A stretch of 64,000 bases of DNA from Entoloma clypeatum (lineage: Eukaryota > Basidiomycota > Agaricomycetes > Agaricales > Entolomataceae), in the NCBI GenBank assembly GCA_963565915.1, contig OY751492.1, positions 1,736,001 to 1,800,000 of the forward strand, written 5' to 3'. A model generated the notes under the pieces. That model searched no databases. It was not told the DNA's origin and was given only the letters and a program-made list of their open reading frames with translations. Position numbers and translations under genes: made by a program. The number at the start of each line of letters is the position of its first letter. The first letter of the stretch is position 1. Shown one piece after another: positions 31,896 through 42,849 of the stretch.

Positions 31896-34203
31896 TTCAG
31901 AAAAACAATACATAAAAGTAGATGCCATCAAACAATGGCTGACACTGACTAAGGTCAAGGAAGTACAATCATTCCTTGGACTTGCCAATTTCTATCGGAG
32001 ATTTGTCAAGGATTTCTCTAAAGTGGCCGCACCATTACATAAGTTAACAAGGAAGGACATGGTATGGAAATGGAGTACGGAACAGGAGGAAGTGTTTGAC
32101 GCACTAAAGAAATTATTTATGGAAGCACCCATATTGGTATCTCCCGATCCGGATTGGAAGTTAAGAGTAGAATCAGATGCATCGGACTTTGCCACAGGAG
32201 CTATTCTATCTATGTAATGTGAGGATGAGAAATGGAGGCCATGTGCCTTTTTATCTAAAGGATTAAATGATGTGGAACGAAATTACGACGTACATGATAA
32301 AGAAATGCTGGGCATAATTCGAGCGCTGGAAGCATGGAGACACCACCTTGAAGGAGCCAAACATGAGGTCGAGATCTGGACCAATCATAAAAACCTCGAG
32401 TACTTCACGCAGGGTCAAAAACTTAATCGCAGACAAGCATGTTGGGCGCTGTATCTATCACGTTTCAATTTAAATTAATACACAAGGCAGGAACTTCAAT
32501 GGGGAAGGTGGACGCTCTTTTAAGAAGAGTCGACCATAAAAAGGGGGTGGAAAATGACAATGAGGATGTAACACTATTGAAACCCGAATATTTCCACTTG
32601 CGTGCAATGAATCGGGGATATCTACTTATTGATGGAGAAGAAACTAAACTATTGAAACACATCAGGGATGCAAAAGAGTTTGATGAGCAAGTGCTCAAAT
32701 CAGTGGAAGAATTAAAGAAAACAAACACAAAAACATTAGGAGCAGAGGAATGGCATGAGGAGCAGGGTTTATGGTTGCACAGAGGAAAGGTTTACGTTCC
32801 AAAGGATCAGGAACTCAGGGTGGAAATTATTAAATTACATCACGACAATCCAGTTGCTGGACATGCGGGTCAATGGAAAACCCTAGAATTAGTTATGTGT
32901 AATTATTGGTGGCCCAGAATCACAAACATGGTCAAAGCTTATGTTGAGGGCTGCGACAGATGCCAACGATCAAAGAACGTGCCTCAACCGTTAGCCAGTA
33001 AATTAAAAGCAAACACGGAACATGCTGGACCATGGAAACATGTCACTGCAGACTTTATTGTAAGACTCCCGGAAGCCCAGGATATAACACCATATTAGTG
33101 GTCACTTGTAGATCTACAAAACAAGCACACTTCATCAAAACATGTGACAAAGTCTCGGCTGAGGGGTTAGCTAAGCTATATTGGGACAAAATCTGGAAAC
33201 TTCATGGATTACCAGAAACGCTGACGTCAGATCGAGGACTGCAATTTGTGGCAACTTTTATGAAAGAACTAAACAAAATCCTGGGGATTACAACTAAATT
33301 ATCAATGGCATACCATCCACAAACAGACGGACAAACGGAACAGATCAACCAGGAGTTGGAACAGTATCTAAGATCATTTATTTCCCATCGGCAAACAGAT
33401 TGGCCCAAATGGATGGCAAGCGCGGAGTTCGCCTACAATAATAAAATACACACAGCAACTCAGTTTTTGCCGTTCTATGTAAACTATGGATTCAACCCTA
33501 GGATGGGCGTAGAACCTTGGAGGATAGAAAAGTCAGAACCGGCAAAAGAATTTGCGGAGTGATTGAAGAAGATTCATGAGGAGGCAGAAGCAGCACTAGT
33601 AAAAGCATGAGAAGAGATGGAATGGTATGCGAACCTGAAACAGGGGGATGCACCAGTTTACAAAGTTGGTGACAAAGTTTGGTTATCAACTAAAGACCTG
33701 AAGTTGAACCGGCCCTTAAAGAAACTTGCCAAACGATGGATTGGACCCTATACCATAACCAAGATCATTTCATCTCACACTGTGGAACTTAAATTGCAGA
33801 AGTTGTGGAAAATCCACCCAGTTATCAATGTATCATGGGTCCAATTATTTAAAGAACCACTATTTAGATCACAAAGGGTGCAGGCACCAAACCTGATAGT
33901 TATCAATGGCGAAGAAGAGTACAATGTTGCTAAAGTTATTGACTCAAGGTTGAAGAGAGGAAAGCTGGAATATTCAGTGCAATGGGAAGGTCTGACTCCG
34001 GATCACAACACGTGGGAACCCAAGGATCAGCTGGAACATGCAAAGGAAGCGGTGGAGGTCTTCTTTAAATTAAACCTGAATGCACCCCGGCGCTTATGTG
34101 CAAGCATCTTTGAAGGATTGGAATTTAAACCATATGAGAATTTCACAGACACCCTGGATGACATCATATCTCGCCTGGAAGTCGAGATCTATAAAGGGGG
34201 TAA
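31896..34203 (+). pseudogene. Gypsy-2, 5'-truncated chromovirus pol remnant
   Basis: Plus-strand decayed pol that starts in the RT connection region (VKEVQSFLGLANFYRRF), then RNase H (VESDASDFATGAILSM), integrase (HHDNPVAGHAGQWKTLEL, CDRCQRSK, SDRGLQFVATF, HPQTDGQTEQINQ) and a chromodomain (VIDSRLKRGKLEYSVQWEGL). It carries in-frame stops (about 32217 TAA, 33560 TGA, 33608 TGA) and frame breaks near 32475 and 33075. It ends in a polypurine run (aaagggggtaa) before an LTR. It is related to but clearly distinct from Gypsy-1. Confidence 0.9.
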
Positions 34204-34544
34204 TGTTATGATCTGTATTTTCACTTTTCACATGAGGACATCTTATCATTATCGCGCAGCATGATGCTGCCTCAATGCAGCCTCATGGTATTTACATATA
34301 TAAGTAGGGTACTTTCACTTGTATTCAATAGCTTGTTCTCTTGAGATTTCCGCTGGGTCTCTTGGCAATACAGCCCCTTCCTCATCTTTCCATGTTCCTC
34401 ATCCTAAGTTCCTAAGTTTGGGCTCGCGACGACGTCTGACTTAGCGTCGGGTCAACAGCTACTCGTCCTACGCCCACATGAACTCTGCCTTTCCGGGTTC
34501 AAGTCATATTGCACACAATATAATTACCTGTGAAATGTCCAACA
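34204..34544 (+). repeat. Gypsy-2 LTR
   Basis: Begins TGTTATGATC right after the polypurine run and ends at about CCAACA. A TATA box (catatataagta) lies near 34296. The left partner LTR is missing, so the limits rest on context. Confidence 0.65.
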
Positions 34545-35552
34545 ACAGTTAGACTGGGGTGTTACGTCCGGCCCCGAAATCTGGGTAAATCTTCAACTCA
34601 CATTGGTTGACAGAACTGGTGCCACCTCTCTGGATACGGTACAAGCCCAGCTCCTTGAGCTCAACAGAAATGTTCTACACACCTGTGGCTAGCCCTTTGG
34701 GACCGTAGGAACATTGTGTGTTGCCAAGTTAGGTAGTAGTATTTATTTTTTGGAGGTAACACATTGTGTCATGAAGTACCAGGACCCCAATCACAAGAAC
34801 TGATTTATAATAATTTTGTTGACAAAAAGCAAAATAGACCATGATCCTGGAGGGTAACGGTAGGGTGATTCAGTTAAAATCTGTCAAACCAGGGGAATGA
34901 ATTGATGGATCAATTTCCAGATTATTCTGACTCAAACCCTCTCAAACCCTTAAAGTTGGACTCTCCATAAGTCAAATCAAATTTCCCATTTGGACTGATT
35001 TAAATCAAATTAGGCAAGATCAAACCTAAAATAGCCCTGAGAAAACCCACTCCCACGCGACCTGATTTTCACTGGGACTGATAGAGGGGACACATGTCCC
35101 AGGGTTGTCAGAATGAAGTGAAACAAGGTCTGATGGAGATTGAGGGTTGAGGGGTTGTGTGAAGGCACATGAAAAAGGGAGGAAAAAGTGTAACATGAGC
35201 TGCTAGAACAGTGGGAGGCACACAATGCGAGGGAAGATGCATCACAAGAGGGAGGGGGAGGGATGCCGCCAGAATGGCCGCAGATGCACCTGTGGTGGGA
35301 CAGATGACATGAGGGATGACACAGGGTGAAAGGGACGATACACGGATAATGGAATTATATTGTAATTTGTTAGCGATACTAAACACTTCACTCAGGCCTT
35401 GCAAGAGAGAAAACATGGAATGATGGAGGAAGACTTAAAAAAGTGAGGTTTGAAGCAGTAGAAACCAGCTCAAGACTGGGGTTCCATGTTCAAACTATCT
35501 ACCTTATATACTACTACTAAACATGTGGTATAAATGAGGATGATCCGTGGTC
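34545..35552. other. Possible start of a second Gypsy-2 internal region, then unassigned sequence
   Basis: After the LTR, about 34610-34700 translates to TSLDTVQAQLLELNRNVL, which looks like a Gypsy gag N-terminus. This would make the LTR a 5' LTR of a further, mostly lost copy. The rest to 35552 has no recognised feature; 34850-35030 is rich in gatttaaatc-like words. Confidence 0.35.
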
Positions 35553-35557
35553 CACTG

Positions 35558-35906
35558 TAATGAAATACCCGACGTAGGCAGCCCAAAGGGCGCTCAAGAC
35601 GTATCGGTATGAAGGCATAGTGGAAGCTCTACTGACCTGGTTAAGAGTAACTATAGAGAATCTAGAAGCTATACTAGCTGGTTAGTTAACTCAGAGAACT
35701 GGGGTGTTCAAGAAGTTAGGATTTATCGTACTAAATACATGGGTATTTATACTAATCCAATATGCGCACGGACCATTGTACAAACAATGTATAAACAAGA
35801 CATGCGTCCGTGGTTGTACCATAAACTCACATATATGGCAATAGTGACTTATAGTCACTTCCTGTGACAAGCACATGGTGCGACATATCTGGCGATATGT
35901 TCAACA
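35558..35906 (-). repeat. Copia-2 3' LTR
   Basis: 349 bp, matches 41938-42286 at constant offset 6380 with no difference seen. Confidence 0.95.
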
Positions 35907-35913
35907 CTCCCCC

Positions 35914-37165
35914 TCACTTAGAATCCCGGGTAGGTTTCGTAAGTGGAGTATAAGGCTCTTTAAACTCCATCCGGAGTAGAGCGCGGAATTTCTCAAATTC
36001 CTGGCGACCAAGTGGCTTGGTAAACATATCAGCCGGATTCTCTGTTCCCGGAACGAACCGTGGTTCGATCAATCCATCTTGTACTCTATCGCGTATAGCA
36101 AAATGATGGATTGCTATATGTTTGGTTCTGCCTTCAGTGACTGGGTTTTGCGCATTGAAAATCGCGCCTTGGTTATCTACATGGAACGGCATTTTGGTAA
36201 TGTCCTGTAGTCCAAGCTCTTTGAAGAGATGAGTAACCCATTCGCATTCTCGCGAACATTCACTGGCAGCAACCATTTCCGCCTCAGTGGACGAATGTGC
36301 CACTGTCTTTTGCTTGCGACTTTTCCAAAGAACAAGTCCTCCTGCAAGCTTAAGGAAATATCCCGATTGGGATTTCCTATCAGATGGGTCTGATGCCCAG
36401 TCTGAATCTGTCCATGCTTCAAAAGAAGCCTTGGATCAACCATCATAGACTATAGAGTAGTCTTGAGTACCGACAAGATATCTGATAATCCGTAGAGCGT
36501 ATTTCTCATGCTCTTTGGAAGGGTTTGCAGACATTTGTGACATTTTTGCAACTGCAAAAGCAATGTCCGGTCTCGTTCCAATGGACAAGTACAACAACGA
36601 TCCAATGATCATTTGGTACCTTGTTTTGAGTGTGGGATCCACCTCCCCCTCATTTGGTGCAGGGTAATAACCCTTTGGGAGTGGAGTGTCAGCAGCCTTT
36701 GCATTTTCTAAGCCAAAGCGCTTAATGATCTTCTTCAGGTATTCTGACTGATCGATTGTTACGATCTGCTTTTCTGAATCTTGATGTATTCTCATACGCA
36801 AGAATTCTTTAGCAATACCAAGATCACGACTTTCCCATTTATTTTTAAAGTCAGATTTTATCTTGCGAACAAGATCTGGGTTTGATCCCATGAACAGGCC
36901 GTCATCAACATAGATCAAAGCGATTATCAAATCACCTGATTGTTTGTTGTGGTAAACAAAGACGCCTGAGTCAGTTCTACATTGAGTAAAACCTAGCTTC
37001 TCCATTGATGCATTGAGCGCGATCCACCACGCTCTTGCAGCCTGTTTAAGGCCATAGAGTGCTTTTAATAAACGGATGACCTTCCGTTCTTGGCCTTTGA
37101 CAACAAAGCCTTCGGGTTGATTCATATAGATTTCTTCATCGAGCTCTCCATAGAGAAACCTTCAA
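35914..37165 (-). pseudogene. Copia-2 RT C-terminal half and RNase H, interrupted
   Basis: A minus-strand frame from LYGELDEEIYMNQPEGF to the RNase H end. The RT active site IYVDDGLFMG is intact here. At 36436-36438 a TGA interrupts the frame just before the RNase H start (WTDSDWASDPSDRKS), and the same frame continues to 35914 (SSTEAEMVAASE, KHIAIHHFAIRD). Upstream, about 19-20 nt are missing: WVIEG joins almost directly to LYGEL, which removes the motif-A catalytic Asp (normally within DVKTAF) and shifts the frame. RT cannot be functional. Confidence 0.88.
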
Positions 37166-38555
37166 TCACCCATCCTTCAAGCGCAGCTACGGCGAAGAGG
37201 ATTCGGATAGTTTCGAAACGTATCACGGGTGAGAAGATCTCATCAAAATCGATACCCTCGATCTGTGAGAAACCCTTGGCAACGAGTCGTGCCTTCTTTC
37301 GTCCGTCAGTTTTGACGTCGAATACCCATCGATTTCTGATGGTTTTACGACCTTTAGGCAGGTCAACCAACTTAAAGACATTGCGCTTCCGGAGGGCTTC
37401 TAGTTCCTCACGGCATGCTGCTTTCCATTCAAGCTTTTCCTTTTCAGGTAGCTTATTTATGTCCTTCATTTGCCAAGACTTTGGGTCTTGTGGAATTTCG
37501 TCATATGCAGGGATTGCTTTAGATAGCAAGTGCGCAAGCATTTGTGACTGTCCTCCCCCTTCCCTAATATAGAGTAATTCCTCCATATCTATATCCGGAT
37601 TCGGATTGGAATTGTTCTGATACATCTGAGGATCAGCGGAGCTAGTTGATGGATCAGCGCCAGATTGCTGGGGTCTGGTCTCCGATCGGGGATTATAGGC
37701 ATATCGCCGTGAATCCTCCTGAACGGTTCTGCTCCAATCACGCTGATTTTGACGCAAGGCCTCAGCCGGGTCATTCCCGTAAACATTTCCAGGACGCTGG
37801 GGTATAACCCGAGTACGACGAGGACGATCAGTTTGTGGACGATAATCGCCTGGTAAGGTACGATCATCGTTTGGTGCATCTATGCGCACACGTTTCCCTG
37901 GATTGCGAGTCCGGGGAACCCACTGCTGATTCTCAGCGGTGTCCTGTCTGTTCGTTCCATCAGAAGTCTGACTGGAACCTTCGGGAAGCTGACCAGTTTG
38001 GTCGCTATTTGTATCAGGGAGGTTTTGATTGTCATCATGGTTTCCTGGATTAAACGGGTAACGTGAACCGCCAGGACCATGTGCATCATTGTCTTCCGAA
38101 TGGAAATCGTCGGTTGGTAAAACAGACGGGCCATCATGTCCATTTACATCATCGTTTCCCATATCGTCTGATGTTGGATCATGGTATTGTGTTATCGAAG
38201 GTATTTTGTTCATTGTAGAACATTTTGGGAACAGCTGTTCATCAAACATTGCTGTGACACCTATGAAGACTACGTTGTTTGGTATCCGCATAAACCGGTA
38301 ACCTTTAGTTCCAGTTTTAAATCCGATGAATATCATCAGCTCGGATTTAGCAGTGGTAGTACGAATTTCTTTTGGAAGAAAGACGTAAGCACCACATCCA
38401 AAAACGTGTAGGTTTGACACATCAGGCTTTTCCTTTTTAAGGGACTCATACGGAGTAAGCCATCCATGTCTTTTCAATGGAGTTCGGTTATACAAGTGAA
38501 GTGCATGTTCTACCGCAAATTGAATCCATGTTTCGGGTAGGCAAGCATCATGCAA
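37166..38555 (-). pseudogene. Copia-2 integrase C-terminal part and RT N-terminal part
   Basis: A minus-strand frame beginning HDACLPETWIQFAVEHALHLYNRTP, in a different register from the upstream gag-integrase frame, which stops at 38548. The shared integrase region is thus broken by a one- or two-base indel at about 38550. It continues through a long Asn/Pro/Asp-rich linker to RT (FKLVDLPKGRKTIRNRW, LVAKGFSQIEGIDFDEIFSP) and stops at the motif-A deletion. Confidence 0.88.
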
Positions 38556-41070
38556 GTGCTTTATCCATTAAAGTTCTGTTAAAGCGTTCCGCGCGACCAT
38601 TTTGTTGTGGTTGGTGCGGCACAGTAACTTCACCCTGGATTCCCATCTCACGCATATCTGCTTGGAAAGGGACAAACTCACCGCCGCCATCAAAACGCCA
38701 AGTTTTAATTGTCGTATTGAATTGGTTTTTAACCATGGCATTAAAATCACGAAGTGCAGAGTGTGCATCGGATTTTAGTCTCAATAAAGAGATCCAGGCG
38801 TGTGACGTGTAGTCATCAACAAAGCTGATATAATAATTATATTTGCTATAAGTCGCCTTCTTGAATTGCTTCAAATCCGAATGGATTAGCTCAAGAGGTG
38901 CTTTAGCGCGTGTCTGAGATGGTGGGAAAGATTTTGAAGGCATCTTTCCAAGAGCGCATCCTTTGCAGGGTCGCTCAGTGGACGGTTTGTCCACTCCATT
39001 GAAACCTTTGACATGTTTAGAAGCATGTCGTAGTACTTCATGTGAAGGGTGTCCGAATCGCTTGTGCCAGGTGTCATAATCAACAGATTGTGAGACACTA
39101 AGACTAACCAAGTGTATTCGTTCCTCTTTAATGATCGTGGCATTTAGCCAATAAATCGATTCATTTGCCTTATGAGGATAACACATAAACAAAGGAAGAC
39201 CTGAATTGGTCTTTAGCGCGATCGAACCAAATCGTCCGCTAATTTCATTTCCTTGTTTAAGGATCTCGCCTACAGATAAAAGACGAACGTCTAAATCTGG
39301 TATATAATAAACGGGTGATAGACGAGTTATTTTATTTTGTTCTCGCCCGTTTTTCTTGATGGTGTGATTAATCAACACCGTTCCTTGTCCAAGGATTTGA
39401 ATAGTGTGACCTTTCTGTGCAATTTGCACAGATTGACGATCTTTGAGTGGGGTATACTCAATGAAATCATTGATATCATAAGTAAAGTGCAAAGATGCAC
39501 CTGAATCAAGAATCCAATTGGATTGATTCTGTTTCTTACATTCAGCACAATTCGCATAATGAGAATTTATTTGCGCTATAAGCGCGTGTACAGCAGGTGA
39601 TACAAATACATTGGACCGCCGTCCATTCACTCGTCTCCAAAGAGGCTTCTGTGAAGTATTTGTTAACTGCATTGTACGTGCTTTTGAATGTGAAACATAC
39701 CCCATGTCGTCGTTGTTTCCATCACCACGGGAAACTTCATACTCCATATAATCGTTGACGTATCCTTCATCGTAATAGCCCCTTATGGTGGGGGCTATGT
39801 CTTCTGTATCCATCTCATCGGCCCAGCTGATTCTACTCGGCGTCTCTTCGAAAACCGGAATGCGGTGATTCCGGGGGTCCATTGTCGGAGGCGCTGAGAG
39901 CGGCCTTGACGTCGCAGCTTCATTACGTTGAAGTGCGGGGACATCGACGAGGCGAGTCAGATTCTGCGCTGTTGGAGGGACACCAATGCTGTTAGCCAGT
40001 GTGCGCGCTCCATCCAGGTCCATGAAAGGGCCTGGGCCAGGAATATTACCGATCGCAAGCGATTGGTTGTTCCTAATCCTCCAGTCGGTGGATGATGAGG
40101 GGTGCGGAGTGAAGATGGACCCATTTCCGTAAATGACCGTGTTGGGTAAGGTCTGGATTGGAAGCTGCCCATCAGGGGCGCTATCCATGGCAGAGGAGGC
40201 AAAGTGCGCCTTCTCTTTACCTTTCCAGGGTCCTTTGCCCTTGGTTTTCCCAGCGGAAGTCCCACGTCCCTTGCCTTTCCAAGGCTTGGAGTGCTGATGC
40301 GAATGCTGCTGGTTGGCAGCCGGTCCTTCCGAAGATCCCTGAGAGGGTCCAGTGCGAGGCTGGTACTTCGGGGGGTTGGGCCGAGCGCGTTTTACCGCAG
40401 AAATTTTATTCGCGTGAGCACCTCCTTGGGACTGTGGAGCGTGCGGGTTTTTACGGAAGTATTCCGAGCGTATTTGCTCGATTACCTTCCCGATCTCGAG
40501 TACCGTGGACTGATTGCCGCCAGGCGCCACATAGTGTACCGCATCAAAGAGGATGCTGTGCACTAGACCATCATAGCCTTGAGGCAGTCCATTCAGGATC
40601 ATCATGATCCGAACGAACTTGGGGATATCTATGTGGTTGTGCTCGAGTCGCTGAAATAGGGTCTGCATCTTATCGATGCCAGATAAAGGATCGGCGGGAG
40701 AAAGAGAGGTGCGGAGGAGTTGCTGAAAATCAGCAAAGACGGTGGACGGGCCAACCGTGGACAGTTTTGTGGCGATCAGGTCCCACATCTCCTTGGAGGT
40801 TTTAGCTCCCTTGATGTGGTGGACGAGAGAGTCCGAAATGGACATCTGAATTAGGCCTTGGGCCTGATCGTCCTGCTCATGCCAAGTGTTTAACTTGTCT
40901 TGGAAATCTGTCTCTTTGGGGTCAGCCGGGAACTTTTTGTCGCCGGTGACGATCCTCCACACTTTAGCTGCCTTAAGGTAGGCGCTCATCTTCTCCTGAT
41001 AGATGGAGAAGTTGGTGGTGGTGAGTTTGGGAACGGAAGAAGCGAGGTCGAGTTTGGAGTTTGAGGACAT
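38548..41070 (-). CDS. gag: Copia-2 Gag, protease and integrase core
   Basis: About 840 residues from ATG 41070 (MSSNSKLDLASSVPKL), preferred to the upstream in-frame ATG at 41115 because the gag homology starts here. Gag pattern NFSIYQEKMSAYLKAAKVWR; a basic Gly/Lys-rich patch (KPWKGKGRGTSAGKTKGKG) probably replaces a zinc knuckle for RNA binding. Then HYANCAEC, protease WILDSGASLHFTYD, gag-pre-integrase WHKRFGHPSHEV...CKGCALGKM, and integrase LIHSDLKQF, SFVDDYTSH, DGGGEFVPF, QNGRAERFNRTL. The frame ends shortly after because of the indel described in the next piece. Confidence 0.9.
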   Translation of the reverse strand: MSSNSKLDLASSVPKLTTTNFSIYQEKMSAYLKAAKVWRIVTGDKKFPADPKETDFQDKLNTWHEQDDQAQGLIQMSISDSLVHHIKGAKTSKEMWDLIATKLSTVGPSTVFADFQQLLRTSLSPADPLSGIDKMQTLFQRLEHNHIDIPKFVRIMMILNGLPQGYDGLVHSILFDAVHYVAPGGNQSTVLEIGKVIEQIRSEYFRKNPHAPQSQGGAHANKISAVKRARPNPPKYQPRTGPSQGSSEGPAANQQHSHQHSKPWKGKGRGTSAGKTKGKGPWKGKEKAHFASSAMDSAPDGQLPIQTLPNTVIYGNGSIFTPHPSSSTDWRIRNNQSLAIGNIPGPGPFMDLDGARTLANSIGVPPTAQNLTRLVDVPALQRNEAATSRPLSAPPTMDPRNHRIPVFEETPSRISWADEMDTEDIAPTIRGYYDEGYVNDYMEYEVSRGDGNNDDMGYVSHSKARTMQLTNTSQKPLWRRVNGRRSNVFVSPAVHALIAQINSHYANCAECKKQNQSNWILDSGASLHFTYDINDFIEYTPLKDRQSVQIAQKGHTIQILGQGTVLINHTIKKNGREQNKITRLSPVYYIPDLDVRLLSVGEILKQGNEISGRFGSIALKTNSGLPLFMCYPHKANESIYWLNATIIKEERIHLVSLSVSQSVDYDTWHKRFGHPSHEVLRHASKHVKGFNGVDKPSTERPCKGCALGKMPSKSFPPSQTRAKAPLELIHSDLKQFKKATYSKYNYYISFVDDYTSHAWISLLRLKSDAHSALRDFNAMVKNQFNTTIKTWRFDGGGEFVPFQADMREMGIQGEVTVPHQPQQNGRAERFNRTLMDKALA

Positions 41071-41160
41071 GATGATGCTGCGAAACATAAATAGAATCAG
41101 CATGTGTTTTTTCAAAAAAGCGCATCAGAAAAATAAATAGACGAGCTGCCTTGTCGGTCA

Positions 41161-41889
41161 TCATTCTTCGTCCCCTGTTTGGTCTAGTGGTAGCATATGG
41201 AATGCCATCACTAGTTCTACCCAATCGTCATGTGCACCCTGAGTGCTGTGTTGCCCACAGGTGCAAGATCCTCCCTGAACAGGGAGCATGACTTCATTCG
41301 CTCTGTTCGCCGCCTCAATTAAGGGGTCATTATCCGGCAACCGAATTTGTCGGGCCGGAGGCGAAAGAGGAGGTGCGCCGTGTGCTTCAGGGATGGTCCC
41401 ATCATCAACATACACGGGCAGAGGATCCGTAGGATCTCCATCTTGGGTAGGTACCGCAACAGGTACCTCAGTACGGCGATTACGCCGTCTGCGGTTCAAA
41501 GCTCGAGTCCTTGCTCCTCCTGCATCACACGTAGTACACGAGTAGTCAAAGGTAGTGTTGTCTATGCAATGCCTCGGGCAATGCTGACTGTCAACAACGA
41601 GTTGTCGACACACTCCGCAACGAGCAACGATGCGTCCATTGTCATCAAGACCTGAAGGGACTGAGCCCTGTGCCGTTGGCACCATATGGACTTGCTCTCG
41701 TGATACGATCATTGTGACAGGGATTCTTCTCAAGCAATCGATCAAGAATGGCCCATTGAAAGGTACATTCAATACCTCGAATGCTTCGAGGTTCACCGTC
41801 GAGGGAACCATCGAGCTCGATGTATTCGATGCTGAGGAAGCCAGTCTCCAGGCCAGCATACAAAGCGGATGCTGCCAATAGTAGCGCAA
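41161..41889 (-). CDS. Copia-2 leader ORF between 5' LTR and gag, unknown function
   Basis: A 242-residue open frame (ATG 41889) lying wholly between the primer-binding site and gag. It contains a Cys-rich patch (ARCGVCRQ, QHCPRHC, YSCTTC), a strongly basic stretch (RTRALNRRRRNRR) that could be a nuclear signal, an acidic/Pro linker, and a conserved tail (DPLIEAANRANEVM, GGSCTCGQHSTQGAHDDW, MAFHMLPLDQ). A diverged homologue of the tail lies at about 51445-51600 with many synonymous changes, suggesting that the protein has been under selection. It matches no family I know. A further ORF (41645-41998) begins in the LTR and overlaps it in another frame with a hydrophobic segment (LSILAFALLLAASALYAGL). 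Real expression is inferred. Confidence 0.6.
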   Translation of the reverse strand: MRYYWQHPLCMLAWRLASSASNTSSSMVPSTVNLEAFEVLNVPFNGPFLIDCLRRIPVTMIVSREQVHMVPTAQGSVPSGLDDNGRIVARCGVCRQLVVDSQHCPRHCIDNTTFDYSCTTCDAGGARTRALNRRRRNRRTEVPVAVPTQDGDPTDPLPVYVDDGTIPEAHGAPPLSPPARQIRLPDNDPLIEAANRANEVMLPVQGGSCTCGQHSTQGAHDDWVELVMAFHMLPLDQTGDEE

Positions 41890-41937
41890 AAGCTAAGATG
41901 CTTAGAGCATGCGGCGCTAGGGCCGGGGCCCATAACC

Positions 41938-42286
41938 TAATGAAATACCCGACGTAGGCAGCCCAAAGGGCGCTCAAGACGTATCGGTATGAAGGCATAG
42001 TGGAAGCTCTACTGACCTGGTTAAGAGTAACTATAGAGAATCTAGAAGCTATACTAGCTGGTTAGTTAACTCAGAGAACTGGGGTGTTCAAGAAGTTAGG
42101 ATTTATCGTACTAAATACATGGGTATTTATACTAATCCAATATGCGCACGGACCATTGTACAAACAATGTATAAACAAGACATGCGTCCGTGGTTGTACC
42201 ATAAACTCACATATATGGCAATAGTGACTTATAGTCACTTCCTGTGACAAGCACATGGTGCGACATATCTGGCGATATGTTCAACA
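41938..42286 (-). repeat. Copia-2 5' LTR
   Basis: 349 bp, identical by eye to 35558-35906. Confidence 0.95.
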
Positions 42287-42363
42287 CACTGATATAAACT
42301 ACTGTTGTGGTACTCAACATGCATCTTTCATGAGGTACTGTGGCTGCATATGTACTGTGTGTT

Positions 42364-42560
42364 ACTGTGCATAGTGTTCGAAGGTTCAGTCTACATAGAC
42401 CTGAACTGGACTGAACGGAACTGAAAAATAGACCATGTTGGACTGAACCGCAGTCTAAGGTCTATACATTTTAGAAAATTTAGACTGCAGTTCAGTCTAG
42501 ATTTCTTTTTTGACTTAGACTGCAAAAAGACCAGTCTTTTTGCCCTTTGGGATACACCTC
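42364..42560 (+). mobile_element. AGTGTT fold-back element, truncated
   Basis: Starts atagtgttcgaaggttcagtc with the family terminus, followed by complementary actggactg/cagtctag words. The right end is not seen. Confidence 0.6.
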
Positions 42561-42849
42561 CAACCCCCCCTAATATTCTACAATTTTTGGAGATTTTTCA
42601 GTAATCTGCATAATATTCTAGATATTTATAGTCCAATTTCATTGGTCTAAGGCTTGTTTTGAAGCTACAACTGAGTGGAATATATTTCTAGCTTGTATAT
42701 AAACTCTTGCTCAGAGTCACAAAGGTTAAGAATTGAGTGAAAACATAGCTAAAACATATGATTACAGTGTTATTTTTTTGTATCTGTGTTTACAGTGCTA
42801 TTTTTGTTGTATCTGTACTATTATTACTGTGTTATTTTTGTTATATTTG

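Larger units (their letters stand above)
35558..42286 (-). mobile_element. Copia-2, full-length but defective Ty1/Copia retrotransposon
   Basis: Length 6729 bp, with 349-bp LTRs (35558-35906 and 41938-42286) that look identical, and target duplication CACTG (35553-35557 and 42287-42291). Minus-strand LTRs begin TGTTGAAC and end TTTCATTA. The same GGTTATGGGCCCC primer site as in Copia-1 follows the 5' LTR (41925-41937). Coding order is leader ORF, gag-protease-integrase, RT, RNase H, with a frame break, a deletion and a stop in pol. The extra leader of about 820 bp ahead of gag is absent from Copia-1. Confidence 0.95.

Noticed and set aside
41170..41275. tRNA-like start tggtctagtggtagcat in the Copia-2 leader, with ccctgt...acaggg ends
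   Set aside because: T-arm and anticodon arm do not fold, and the same bases encode the conserved MLPLDQ tail on the other strand.
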